Shown here one piece after another: positions 55,426 through 63,609 of a stretch of DNA of 64,000 nucleotides (its first letter is position 1; each line of letters starts with the position of its first letter). The notes under the pieces were generated by a model. It did no database searches. It saw only the letters and a list, made by a program, of their open reading frames with translations, and was not told where the DNA came from. The DNA comes from UBA5336 sp038745855 (GTDB lineage Bacteria > Pseudomonadota > Alphaproteobacteria > Caulobacterales > Hyphomonadaceae), in NCBI GenBank assembly GCA_038745855.1, contig JBCDLC010000006.1:37615-101614 (forward strand), written 5' to 3'. The position numbers and the translations under genes are program-made.

Positions 55426-56460
55426 ATGCGTTACCACGAAGAGATTGAGAACCGGTTGAATGCCCTCGCGCCCCGTCTCCCAGCAGGACCAGCGGGCAGC
55501 ATGGCCACACGAATTGAAGCGCTCACGAGACTGTCTGGCGGGGCGAGCCAGGAACTCTGGGCGTTCGATACGATCGGTACGGATGGTACCCGGACGGGTA
55601 TGATCCTGCGCCGCGTCCCCGGCGGTGAGCGCCCTGAAGACCGGACCACAGCGGTCACCCTGCCCACGGAAGCGGCGCTACAGAATGCTGCGTCGGCCGC
55701 TGGCGTCCCGGTGCCCGATATCATCCATGTCTGCGCGTCCGGCGACGGCCTGGGCGAAGCGTACATCATGGGACGGCTCCAGGGTGAGACGATTGCCCGG
55801 CGCATCCTGCGCGACGAGGCGTTTGCAGAGGTCCGGCCGGCGCTCGCCCGTGCCTGTGGCGAGGCGCTGGCGCGTATCCACAGGCTTGCGCCCTCCGCAC
55901 TCCCACCGCTTCAGACCTCCGGACCGCTGGAACAGCTCGACCAGTACGAAACGCTCTACCACAGCTACGGCGCCCGGCGGCCTGTCCTCGATCTCGCCAT
56001 TTCCTGGCTCAGGCGCCACGCCCCGGAGCCGCGCGGCCCCGTCCCCGTCCATGGCGACTTCCGGCTCGGCAATCTGATGGTCGACCAGAACGGCCTCGCC
56101 GGCGTGCTTGACTGGGAACTCGCCCACATTGGCGACCCCCGGGAGGACATCGCTTGGGCGTGTATCAATGCCTGGCGGTTCGGCGTCAGCGAAAATCGCG
56201 TCGGCGGCTTCGGCCAGCTTGAGGACCTCCTCAGCGCTTATGCCGAAGCGGGTGGCGATCCGATCGCACCCGCTGAAATCGACTGGTTCGAAATGCTCGG
56301 AAGCCTCAAATGGGGGATCATGTGCATGACCATGTACGACATCTACCGCTCGGGCGGCGATCCGAGCGTCGAGCGCGCCGCTATTGGCCGCCGGGTCTCC
56401 GAGAACGAGATCGACCTCATCAACCTGCTCGAACGGCTCACCGGAGCGCGCCATGCATGA
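55426..56460 (+). CDS. APH-type phosphotransferase family protein
   Basis: A 344-residue kinase-fold protein with VHGDFRLGNLMVDQNGLAGVLDWELAH in two parts (catalytic HGDxxxxN and Mg-binding DWE). This subgroup resembles the ACAD10/11 kinase domain and normally accompanies acyl-CoA dehydrogenase genes, suggesting phosphorylation of hydroxyacyl-CoA substrates rather than antibiotics. The ATG at 55426 begins MRYHEEIENRL. It overlaps the DUF6285 gene by 8 nt. Confidence 0.88.
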   Translation: MRYHEEIENRLNALAPRLPAGPAGSMATRIEALTRLSGGASQELWAFDTIGTDGTRTGMILRRVPGGERPEDRTTAVTLPTEAALQNAASAAGVPVPDIIHVCASGDGLGEAYIMGRLQGETIARRILRDEAFAEVRPALARACGEALARIHRLAPSALPPLQTSGPLEQLDQYETLYHSYGARRPVLDLAISWLRRHAPEPRGPVPVHGDFRLGNLMVDQNGLAGVLDWELAHIGDPREDIAWACINAWRFGVSENRVGGFGQLEDLLSAYAEAGGDPIAPAEIDWFEMLGSLKWGIMCMTMYDIYRSGGDPSVERAAIGRRVSENEIDLINLLERLTGARHA

Positions 56461-56839
56461 CCAACCCACTGCCGGCGAATTGATCGCCGCCGTCCGAAGC
56501 TTCCTGGCGGAAACCGCGCGCCCGGCGCTGATGGGCCATGCAGCCTTCCACGCCCGGGTCGCCGAGAACGTGCTTGCCATTGTGGAGAGGGAACTCGAGC
56601 ACGCTCCCCGCGCCGACGGCGCCGCCCGGAAGCGATTGCTCGCGCTCCTATACGAAAGTGACGACACCGCGCTCGACGCCCTCAACACCCAGCTTTCAGA
56701 CGCGATCCGTGCCGGCACGTTGGACGAGACAAGCCCAGGCTTGCTGGACCACCTGAAGGCAACCACCATCGACCAGTTGAAGGTGGATCAACCGAAATAT
56801 TCAGGCCTCGCAATCGCCATGAAGTCTGGCCAAGACTGA
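56453..56839 (+). CDS. DUF6285 protein, partner of the phosphotransferase
   Basis: A 128-residue helical protein (TAGELIAAVRSFLAETARPA, HARVAENVLAIVEREL) of the family usually encoded after this kind of phosphotransferase. It has no known activity and may be a regulatory subunit. The ATG at 56453 lies within the 3' end of the kinase gene (ATGCATGA). Confidence 0.85.
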   Translation: MHDQPTAGELIAAVRSFLAETARPALMGHAAFHARVAENVLAIVERELEHAPRADGAARKRLLALLYESDDTALDALNTQLSDAIRAGTLDETSPGLLDHLKATTIDQLKVDQPKYSGLAIAMKSGQD

Positions 56840-56842
56840 GGC

Positions 56843-57724
56843 ATGTTGAAATCATTCCCAGTTGCCTTCGTGGCGCTCCTGATCGCGGTCAGTCTCTACG
56901 CGATCGCGAAAAACCCAATCGCCATGGCGCTCAATGCATCTGCGGCCACCAGTGCGCCCGTAGCGCCCGACTACGCCCAGACCACAAGCTGGATCACGCG
57001 CCCCGATACGCCGCCGCCCAGCGTGTGGGAAGCCGGTTGGGACGTGGATCTCTTCCTCCTCCCGCCCTGGCCAAAAGCGTGGGCCGCGCCCGGCACGATC
57101 GATCCCCGCGATGGTGCGTACCGGCGCGCGCAGACCGAAGCCCTCGCCGATATCCGCGAGGCCTGGCCGGCTGAGCAGGCGGTGTATTCACCCGCCCTTC
57201 GCGTACCGTCACCGGCGTCTCGAACGCCGGATTGGATTGCGGCCCAAGCAGATCTGGAAGCCGCGACCGAGACCTATTTCGAGGATCTAAACACCGGCCG
57301 CGCGGTGGCCTTTGTCGTTCCAGCCGGGGCAGGGGAGCTGATCCCCGCCCTCAAGGCTGCGTTGGCCGCCCGTTCAGACCTGGAGCGGTCGCGGGTCATC
57401 TCGATCACTGCCTTGGGCACGGGCGATCCCGCCTTGGACGCGGCCCTCGAAGGCTGCTCTTTCGGCGATGGGTGCCCCGATACGTTACCCGTTCACACCG
57501 CACCCACGTGGCGCGCGCGCGTGGCGCCGCAGCCGCCCGGCGGTGTCCATCCTTTTCGGACCGATGACCGGGGCGCCCTATCGTCGGCCTACACGTCCTT
57601 GAAGGCGCGATGGCTCTCGCATCTGAACGAGAATGTCTCGAAACCTGCCGAGCCCCTTGGTGACTTCGAAACGATTGGTCTTGCGCCCATTCACACCGCA
57701 GATGGCGCGCGGATCGACGAGTGA
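56843..57724 (+). CDS. Membrane-anchored DUF3089-like protein, likely catalytically dead
   Basis: A 293-residue protein with an N-terminal hydrophobic segment (residues 5-22). The layout (VWEAGWDVDLFLLPPWP, QAVYSPALR, YFEDLNTGRAVAFVV) resembles the alpha/beta-hydrolase family DUF3089, but where the nucleophile elbow GHSQG is expected it has P160-A-G-A-G, so the catalytic serine is missing. It follows the DUF6285 gene by 3 nt. The family assignment is moderate. Confidence 0.65.
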   Translation: MLKSFPVAFVALLIAVSLYAIAKNPIAMALNASAATSAPVAPDYAQTTSWITRPDTPPPSVWEAGWDVDLFLLPPWPKAWAAPGTIDPRDGAYRRAQTEALADIREAWPAEQAVYSPALRVPSPASRTPDWIAAQADLEAATETYFEDLNTGRAVAFVVPAGAGELIPALKAALAARSDLERSRVISITALGTGDPALDAALEGCSFGDGCPDTLPVHTAPTWRARVAPQPPGGVHPFRTDDRGALSSAYTSLKARWLSHLNENVSKPAEPLGDFETIGLAPIHTADGARIDE

Positions 57725-57728
57725 TCGC

Positions 57729-57944
57729 CTATTGCGTCGGCACATCCCCAGCCGCCCCGTCATCGCCCAGCAGTGCGATCACAGCATCCCAGTGGGCAAG
57801 CGCAGCCGCATCACCCAAGGCAGCCACTTCGGCGGCCCGCAGCGTTGCAATCACCTCCGCGTCCTCGCCATACTGTTTCAGGAGCTGGGCAGCAGCACCA
57901 ACGGCATCGGTCTGATTGGACGGCTCTTCTCTGTTGTTCGTCAC
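57729..57944 (-). CDS. Small Ala-rich hypothetical protein
   Basis: A 71-residue acidic, helical protein (AAAQLLKQYGEDAEVIATLRAA) without signal or membrane segment. AAGGGG about 8 nt before the GTG at 57944 supports expression. No family is recognised. It converges with the DUF3089-like gene, 4 nt apart. Confidence 0.5.
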   Translation of the reverse strand: MTNNREEPSNQTDAVGAAAQLLKQYGEDAEVIATLRAAEVAALGDAAALAHWDAVIALLGDDGAAGDVPTQ

Positions 57945-58052
57945 CTCGGCACCCCTTGTTTTGGCGCCCTTCGCTCAGGGCGCTTTCGCGCCCGTGAAAA
58001 GGGTAGGGTGCTCCGGACCCAGGGCAATCTGCAAATCAACAGCGTGTTCTTC

Positions 58053-58080
58053 TGATCCTGTTGCATCCTATACGCGTACA
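58053..58080 (+). promoter_or_regulatory. Candidate ECF sigma (RpoE/ChrR-type) promoter of the photolyase operon
   Basis: TGATCC at 58053-58058 matches the -35 element used by the singlet-oxygen sigma factor of Rhodobacter; 18 nt further lies TACA as a weak -10. It is 35 to 60 nt upstream of the photolyase start. The -35 match is good, the -10 imperfect. Confidence 0.4.
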
Positions 58081-58114
58081 GCGTACGTCTCATGGTTGTG
58101 ATAAGGATCTGCGT

Positions 58115-59569
58115 GTGACGTCGAACAAGCCCACCATCGTCTGGTTTCGAAATGATCTGAGATTGGCTGACAATCCAGCGCTGCAGGCAGGGATCGATGC
58201 CGGCGATCCCCTCATCCTTCTCTACATATTCGAGCAGAACGAGGGCCAGCGGCCCCTTGGCGGGGCGAGCCGGTGGTGGCTGGACAAAAGCCTCCGAGCG
58301 CTTTCCGAAGATATAGAGCGCCGCTGCGGACATCTGGTCCTGCGCCAGGGGGAAACATCCGACGAAATAGACGCCGTGATCGCCGAATCAGGCGCCGGCA
58401 AAGTGCTCTGGAATCGCCGCTATGACGAAGCGGGCCGAACCATCGATGCCGCCCTGAAAGAGCGCCTCACGGGCCGCGGCATCGGTGCTGAAAGCTTCAA
58501 TGGCAGCCTCTTGACCGAACCGTGGACCGTGAAGACCGGCACCGGCGGCTACTACAAGGTGTTCACGCCCTACTGGAAAATGGTGCGCGCCCAGTACCAG
58601 GCCCCTCCGCTAATTCCTGCCCCCGAGCATTTGGAAGGCCCCGCCGTCGCCAGCGACACCCTTTCCGACTGGGGCCTTCACCCAACCCAGCCAGACTGGT
58701 CCGAAGGCTTTGATCCGATCTGGCAACCGGGCGAAGCGGGCGCCCTCAAGCGGCTCGACGCCTTCCTGGACGCGGGTATCAAGCGATATGGCGACGATCG
58801 GAACCGGCCTGATCTTTCTGGGGGAACGTCCGGCCTGTCGCCGCATCTGAGATGGGGAGAGATCAGCCCGGTCGCGATCTGGCGCGTTGTAAAGGACGGC
58901 ATCGCGGCTGGACGGTTCGAAGAGGACCAGGCCATGGTCTTCCTGTCCGAGGTTGTCTGGCGGGAGTTTGCCTATGTCCTCCTCTTCCACAATCCGGAGT
59001 TGGCGGACGAAAACTACAACACCGATTTTCAACACATGCCCTGGCGTGCGTCGGGCGACGATTATCGCCGTTGGTGCCATGGCGAGACGGGCTATCCCAT
59101 CGTTGATGCCGGGATGCGTCAGCTCTGGCAGACCGGCTGGATGCATAATCGTGTGCGGATGATTACGGGCTCCTTCCTCACAAAGCATCTTCTGCTCCCC
59201 TGGCAGAAGGGCGAGGACTGGTTCTGGGACACATTGGTGGACGCTGACCCCGCCTCGAACGCTGCGAGTTGGCAGTGGGTCGCCGGGTCTGGCGCTGACG
59301 CGGCCCCCTACTTCCGGGTCTTCAATCCCATCACCCAGGGTGAGAAGTTCGACGAGACCGGCGATTATGTCCGCCAGTGGTGCCCGGAGCTTGCTCGCCT
59401 GCCGAACAAGTATCTCTTCTCCCCATGGACCGCGCCTCCAGCCATTCTCGAGCATGCCAAGGTGCGTCTTGGCGAGACCTATCCCCGCCCGATGGTCGAC
59501 CATAAGGATGGCCGCCAGCGCGCACTCGATGCCTACGATATCCTCAAGCAAAAACGGGACGCCGCATGA
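58115..59569 (+). CDS. phrB: Deoxyribodipyrimidine photolyase
   Basis: A 484-residue FAD light-dependent repair enzyme for UV pyrimidine dimers. It has the antenna domain (VWFRNDLRLADNPAL) and the FAD domain (DAGMRQLWQTGWMHNRVRM, SNAASWQWVAGSGADAAPY). The GTG at 58115 has AAGGA 7 nt upstream; the longer frame from 58061 contains the promoter candidate. First gene of a four-gene operon with 4-nt overlaps. Confidence 0.95.
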   Translation: MTSNKPTIVWFRNDLRLADNPALQAGIDAGDPLILLYIFEQNEGQRPLGGASRWWLDKSLRALSEDIERRCGHLVLRQGETSDEIDAVIAESGAGKVLWNRRYDEAGRTIDAALKERLTGRGIGAESFNGSLLTEPWTVKTGTGGYYKVFTPYWKMVRAQYQAPPLIPAPEHLEGPAVASDTLSDWGLHPTQPDWSEGFDPIWQPGEAGALKRLDAFLDAGIKRYGDDRNRPDLSGGTSGLSPHLRWGEISPVAIWRVVKDGIAAGRFEEDQAMVFLSEVVWREFAYVLLFHNPELADENYNTDFQHMPWRASGDDYRRWCHGETGYPIVDAGMRQLWQTGWMHNRVRMITGSFLTKHLLLPWQKGEDWFWDTLVDADPASNAASWQWVAGSGADAAPYFRVFNPITQGEKFDETGDYVRQWCPELARLPNKYLFSPWTAPPAILEHAKVRLGETYPRPMVDHKDGRQRALDAYDILKQKRDAA

Positions 59570-60885
59570 CCAGCATCGCGATCATAGGATCGGGCATCTC
59601 GGGCCTGGGCGCGGCGTATGCCTTGGAAGATGCCGCCGATGTCACGCTCTATGAGCGCCGTCCCCGTATTGGCGGCCATGCCTGGACCCAGACCGTTGAC
59701 TACGACGGGACGCGTATCGATGTGGATGTGGGCTTTATCGTCTACAACGGGCTCAATTATCCCAATCTGATCGGTTTCTTCGACGCGCTCGGGGTGGCGA
59801 CCCAGGACTCCGACATGAGCTTCGCCGTGTCCGATCCCGATGGTTGGGAGTGGGCCTCTTCGGCGCGGGGACTGTTTGCGCAGCCCTCCAATCTCCTGAA
59901 CCCGGCCTTCCACCGCTTCTGGCGCACTATCCTTAAATTCAACGATACCGCCCGGGCTGAATTTGGCGCCGGCACCATTACCGATCACACCCTTGGCCAA
60001 TGGCTCGACCGCCACGGCTATGACGAGACCTTCCGCGATAATTACATCCTTCCCATGGCGGCGGCGATCTGGTCGACGCCCGAGCGCGGCGTGCTGGATT
60101 ACCCCGCCGAGAGCTTCTTCCGCTTCTTTGACAATCACCGCCTAATGCACCGGGACCGCCCGATCTGGCGCACGGTCACAGGCGGCTCCCGCCAGTATGT
60201 CGATAAGGCCGTCAGCGCGCTAAGCGCCCAAATCCGCCCGGCCTGTCCGGTGGTGTCCATCAAGCCCTTTGGCGACAAGATCCGGCTGGTCACCGAAGCG
60301 GGAGCAGCCGATGCGGTGCACGATGAGGTCATCTTCGCCTGCCACGCAGACCAGGCCCTCGCCCTGCTTGACCCTGCCTACGAGACCCAGCGTCTCCTGC
60401 TCGGTTCGGTGCGTTACAGGCCTAACCGGATCTTCCTCCACCGGGATCCGGCCCTGATGCCAAGGCGCAAGGCCGCCTGGGCCAGTTGGAACGTCCTCAA
60501 GCAACCGGGCGGCGATATCTGCCTCACCTACTGGATGAACCGCCTCCAGGGCATCGACCGGACCTATCCCCTGTTCGTCACCCTCAACCCTGAACGCCCG
60601 CCGCGGGACGATCTCACCTTCTCCACCTTCGAACTCGACCATCCCCAATTCGACGCCGCCGCCGAAGCGGCCGTACGCGCGATCAAGCGGCACCAGGGCG
60701 ATGACGGGCTGTGGTTCGCTGGCGCCTGGATGGGCTCGGGTTTCCATGAAGACGGCCTGAAATCGGGGTTGGCGTGCGCCCTCGCGCTCGGCGGCAATGT
60801 GCCATGGGACGCCCAGGGTCTCGAACCATACGTGCGCAAGCCGCGCGAAGGCCAATCGGTCACGGCGGCAGGTGCTGCCCTTTGA
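59566..60885 (+). CDS. FAD-dependent amine-oxidase-like oxidoreductase
   Basis: A 439-residue flavoprotein. The N-terminal dinucleotide-binding motif is IIGSGISGLGAAYAL followed by YERRPRIGGHAWT; the C-terminal FAD motif is FAGAWMGSGFHEDGLKSGL. Proteins of this type are encoded with DUF1365 and Cfa-like genes and are thought to oxidise or desaturate membrane fatty acids. Overlaps the photolyase stop by 4 nt and the next gene by 4 nt. Confidence 0.92.
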   Translation: MTSIAIIGSGISGLGAAYALEDAADVTLYERRPRIGGHAWTQTVDYDGTRIDVDVGFIVYNGLNYPNLIGFFDALGVATQDSDMSFAVSDPDGWEWASSARGLFAQPSNLLNPAFHRFWRTILKFNDTARAEFGAGTITDHTLGQWLDRHGYDETFRDNYILPMAAAIWSTPERGVLDYPAESFFRFFDNHRLMHRDRPIWRTVTGGSRQYVDKAVSALSAQIRPACPVVSIKPFGDKIRLVTEAGAADAVHDEVIFACHADQALALLDPAYETQRLLLGSVRYRPNRIFLHRDPALMPRRKAAWASWNVLKQPGGDICLTYWMNRLQGIDRTYPLFVTLNPERPPRDDLTFSTFELDHPQFDAAAEAAVRAIKRHQGDDGLWFAGAWMGSGFHEDGLKSGLACALALGGNVPWDAQGLEPYVRKPREGQSVTAAGAAL

Positions 60886-61694
60886 TCGGCGCGCCAGCCC
60901 TCAGTCTGATGGTCGGCCACACGACCCACGCGCGCTACGTGCCATTCGAGCGCCGGTTCAAGTACAGCCTCTTGCTGATCGACCTGGACATCGACCGGTT
61001 GGACATTGCGTCCAAGGCCTCGGCCCTCTTCGGCGTCGACGCACCGGGCCTGTTCTCCTTCCGCTCCAGGGATCACGGCGCCAAGGCGACCGGACCGCTC
61101 CGCCCCTGGGCCGACCAGATGTTCGCAGACGCCGGTATCGACCTGGGCGGCGGGCCCATCCGGCTCCTCTCGTTTCCGCGGCACACCTTCTACAAGTTCG
61201 CCCCCATTTCCGTCTGGCGCGGCTTCGGGCCGGATGGCACACCCCGCGGTGTCATCTACGAAGTGCACAACACCTTCGGCGAGCGCCATTGCTATGTCGC
61301 GCCCCTGGGCGAAGACACCCGCGCCTTCGACCGTCACGACGCCCCGAAAGACTTCCACGTCTCGCCTTTCTTCGGCGTCGATGGCCGCTATGGCTTCACC
61401 CTCCGGACCGGCGATCCCAACCGGTTCAGCCTCGTCGTCGAAACCCGGGTCGATGGCGCGCGCACCCACACCGCGACGATGCACGGCTTTGCCCGCCCCG
61501 CGTCGACCGCCAATTTCGCCCGCGCGGCCATCCAGCAACCCCTGTCGACACTCGGGGTCACAGCCGCCATCCACTGGGAAGCGCTCTGGATCTGGCGCCG
61601 CGGCGCGCGCTACCATAGCAAGCCCAAGCCGCCCAGCGCCCTCGCAACAGTTGCAGAGCCTCATAAACCCCCCTTAGTGTATGAGAAGTCATGA
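60882..61694 (+). CDS. DUF1365 protein
   Basis: A 270-residue protein of the DUF1365 family (VGHTTHARYVPFERRFKYSL; RLLSFPRHTFYKFAPISVW; DFHVSPFF). Its activity is unknown, but it nearly always sits between the FAD protein and a Cfa-like methyltransferase. A TTG start at 60882 overlapping the previous stop (TTGA) is preferred; the ATG at 60909 is an alternative. Confidence 0.9.
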   Translation: MIGAPALSLMVGHTTHARYVPFERRFKYSLLLIDLDIDRLDIASKASALFGVDAPGLFSFRSRDHGAKATGPLRPWADQMFADAGIDLGGGPIRLLSFPRHTFYKFAPISVWRGFGPDGTPRGVIYEVHNTFGERHCYVAPLGEDTRAFDRHDAPKDFHVSPFFGVDGRYGFTLRTGDPNRFSLVVETRVDGARTHTATMHGFARPASTANFARAAIQQPLSTLGVTAAIHWEALWIWRRGARYHSKPKPPSALATVAEPHKPPLVYEKS

Positions 61695-62923
61695 TAGCCA
61701 ATGCCGAGCCGATCCAGGCCACCCCCCAGCGTATCCGCCGCATGCCGAACATCCCGCCGGTCTTCCGGGCGGGCGCTCTTGCGCTCCTGGGGGCAAAGCG
61801 CGGCCGGCTGACGGTTGATCTGCCCGATCGCCGGCGCGTGCTGTTCGACCATGGCGTGGACGGCCCGGAGGCGCACATCATTGTCCACGATTACGGCTTC
61901 GCCCGCAGGGCCCTTGCTGGCGGGGATGTCGGTTTCGCCGAGGCCTACATGGACGAGGAATGGTCGACGCCGGATCTGACCGCCGTTCTGGAATTCTTCT
62001 CCGACAATTTCGACACGCGGGGCCGCATCTTCGTCGGCGGCATGCTGATGCGCTTGGCCAATCAGGTCCGCCACCTGTTCAACCGGAACAGTAAGGCCCA
62101 GGCCAAGCGCAACATCATGGCCCACTATGATCTGGGCAATGATTTCTACACCGCCTGGCTCGACCCCTCCATGACCTATTCTGCGGCCCTCTTCGACACC
62201 CCGAACCATTCCCTCGAGCAGGCCCAGCAGGCCAAGTACTCCGCGATCGCAGACGGGATTGGCGCTGGCCCCGAGGCAAAGATCCTGGAGGTGGGCTGCG
62301 GCTGGGGCGGGTTCGCCGAATATGCCGCCAAGCACCGGGGCGCCCATGTCACCTGCCTCACGATCTCCGAAGCGCAAGCCGAATACGCCCGGGAGCGGAT
62401 GTTCCGGGAGGGCATCGCCGAGCGGGTCAACATCAGGCTCCAGGACTACCGCGACCATTCGGGCCAGTATGATGGGGTTGCCTCGATCGAGATGTTCGAA
62501 GCGGTTGGGGAAGCCTACTGGCCCAGCTATTTCGCCAAGATTTCCGAAGTGCTGAAGTCCCAGGCCCGGGCCGCGCTGCAGATCATCACGATCCAGGACG
62601 ATCTGTTCGAGCGCTACCGCTCCCGGGTCGACTTCATCCAGCGCTACATTTTTCCAGGGGGCATGCTGCCGAGTGCGGCGGTGCTGACGCCGCAATTCAA
62701 GGCGGCGGGCCTTGCCCACCTCGAGACAAATTTCTTCGGCAAGGACTACGCCCGGACCCTAAAGCTCTGGAACAAGGCCTTCCAGGAAAACTGGCCCGAT
62801 ATCGCGCCCATGGGGTTTGACGAGAAGTTCCGCCGCCTCTGGAGTTTTTACCTCTCCTATTGCGAAGCCGGCTTCGACAATGGCCGCATCGACGTCGGCC
62901 AATTCGTCCTCGCAAAAGCGTAG
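61691..62923 (+). CDS. Second Cfa-type lipid methyltransferase
   Basis: A 410-residue SAM-dependent methyltransferase related to cyclopropane fatty acid synthase: LDPSMTYSAALFD, ILEVGCGWGGFAEYAAKH, YIFPGGMLPSAAVLT and a C-terminal YLSYCEAGFDNGRID. As a member of the photolyase/FAD/DUF1365 operon it probably methylates unsaturated acyl chains (cyclopropane or furan-type products) under oxidative or light stress. Overlaps DUF1365 by 4 nt. Confidence 0.9.
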   Translation: MIANAEPIQATPQRIRRMPNIPPVFRAGALALLGAKRGRLTVDLPDRRRVLFDHGVDGPEAHIIVHDYGFARRALAGGDVGFAEAYMDEEWSTPDLTAVLEFFSDNFDTRGRIFVGGMLMRLANQVRHLFNRNSKAQAKRNIMAHYDLGNDFYTAWLDPSMTYSAALFDTPNHSLEQAQQAKYSAIADGIGAGPEAKILEVGCGWGGFAEYAAKHRGAHVTCLTISEAQAEYARERMFREGIAERVNIRLQDYRDHSGQYDGVASIEMFEAVGEAYWPSYFAKISEVLKSQARAALQIITIQDDLFERYRSRVDFIQRYIFPGGMLPSAAVLTPQFKAAGLAHLETNFFGKDYARTLKLWNKAFQENWPDIAPMGFDEKFRRLWSFYLSYCEAGFDNGRIDVGQFVLAKA

Positions 62924-63038
62924 AGGGGCACCGTACCAGGGTAGTATTCGGACAGATTATAAGCATTCAAAGCTCAGATCTACTTTTGCGTGCCCGTCTG
63001 GTAGATGCGCAAAATCGAATTGGGGCAATATATTCACC

Positions 63039-63377
63039 ATGAGTGAGCAGATTTCGGAATTTGAACGTCGCATATTAGAGGCATTCTCCGAAAAAAAGGG
63101 GATGGCGGCGAATATCGGGGGGCAGTTGGACGGGTTAAGGGTTGAATCGCGGGAGGAAACTGGCGTTGGGGTATTCGTCAACTTTTATGGTGCTCACGCT
63201 GAAAGCCGCGGAATAACCACCGCCATAACCGGTGTGGACGCTGAAGATCCAGATGGCTCTGACAGTATCGGATTCGTTCTATTTTTAAAAAATGGATTCG
63301 TTCATATGTTGGAGGGGTTCTCGTATTTTGGAAATTGGCCAAATGATTTATCAGGATATCAGATTGTTGTTGAATAA
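63039..63377 (+). CDS. AT-rich small protein, possibly acquired
   Basis: A 112-residue acidic protein (SEFERRILEAFSEKK, GFVLFLKNGFVHMLEGFSYF). It has the size and beta-rich look of bacterial immunity-type proteins, but no family is recognised. The gene and its surroundings (about 62940-63400) are visibly AT-richer with A/T-ending codons than the adjacent Cfa gene, a sign of horizontal transfer. The ATG at 63039 is chosen because the frame upstream lies inside the Cfa gene. Confidence 0.7.
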   Translation: MSEQISEFERRILEAFSEKKGMAANIGGQLDGLRVESREETGVGVFVNFYGAHAESRGITTAITGVDAEDPDGSDSIGFVLFLKNGFVHMLEGFSYFGNWPNDLSGYQIVVE

Positions 63378-63404
63378 TAGTAGAATAAATTGGGAGGTCT
63401 AGCG

Positions 63405-63420
63405 GCACCCCGTGCTTTTT
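63405..63420 (+). terminator. Small terminator-like hairpin
   Basis: GCAC-CCC-GTGC followed by TTTTT, 28 nt after the stop of the AT-rich gene. The stem is only 4 bp, so efficiency is doubtful. Confidence 0.45.
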
Positions 63421-63609
63421 CTTCGTTACCCGATGGGTTGGGCTCTGGACTGCTGTTCTTTCCCGGTCGTTCCTGGTGCGCCCAGCCGCTCCGGGAGACG
63501 CCGAGGGGTGTAGGATAACTTCTCCCCTATCCACGCCCCGCGCCCTGTAATCCTTGCAAAAACCCGGCGCTTATCCGACCGGCCCGCGCCCGTGATAAGC
63601 TCCCCTCAA

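Noticed and set aside
60564..62719. Two long minus-strand frames (60564-61664 and 61661-62719)
   Set aside because: They mirror DUF1365 and Cfa codons in C-ending, GC-rich genes and show no motif.
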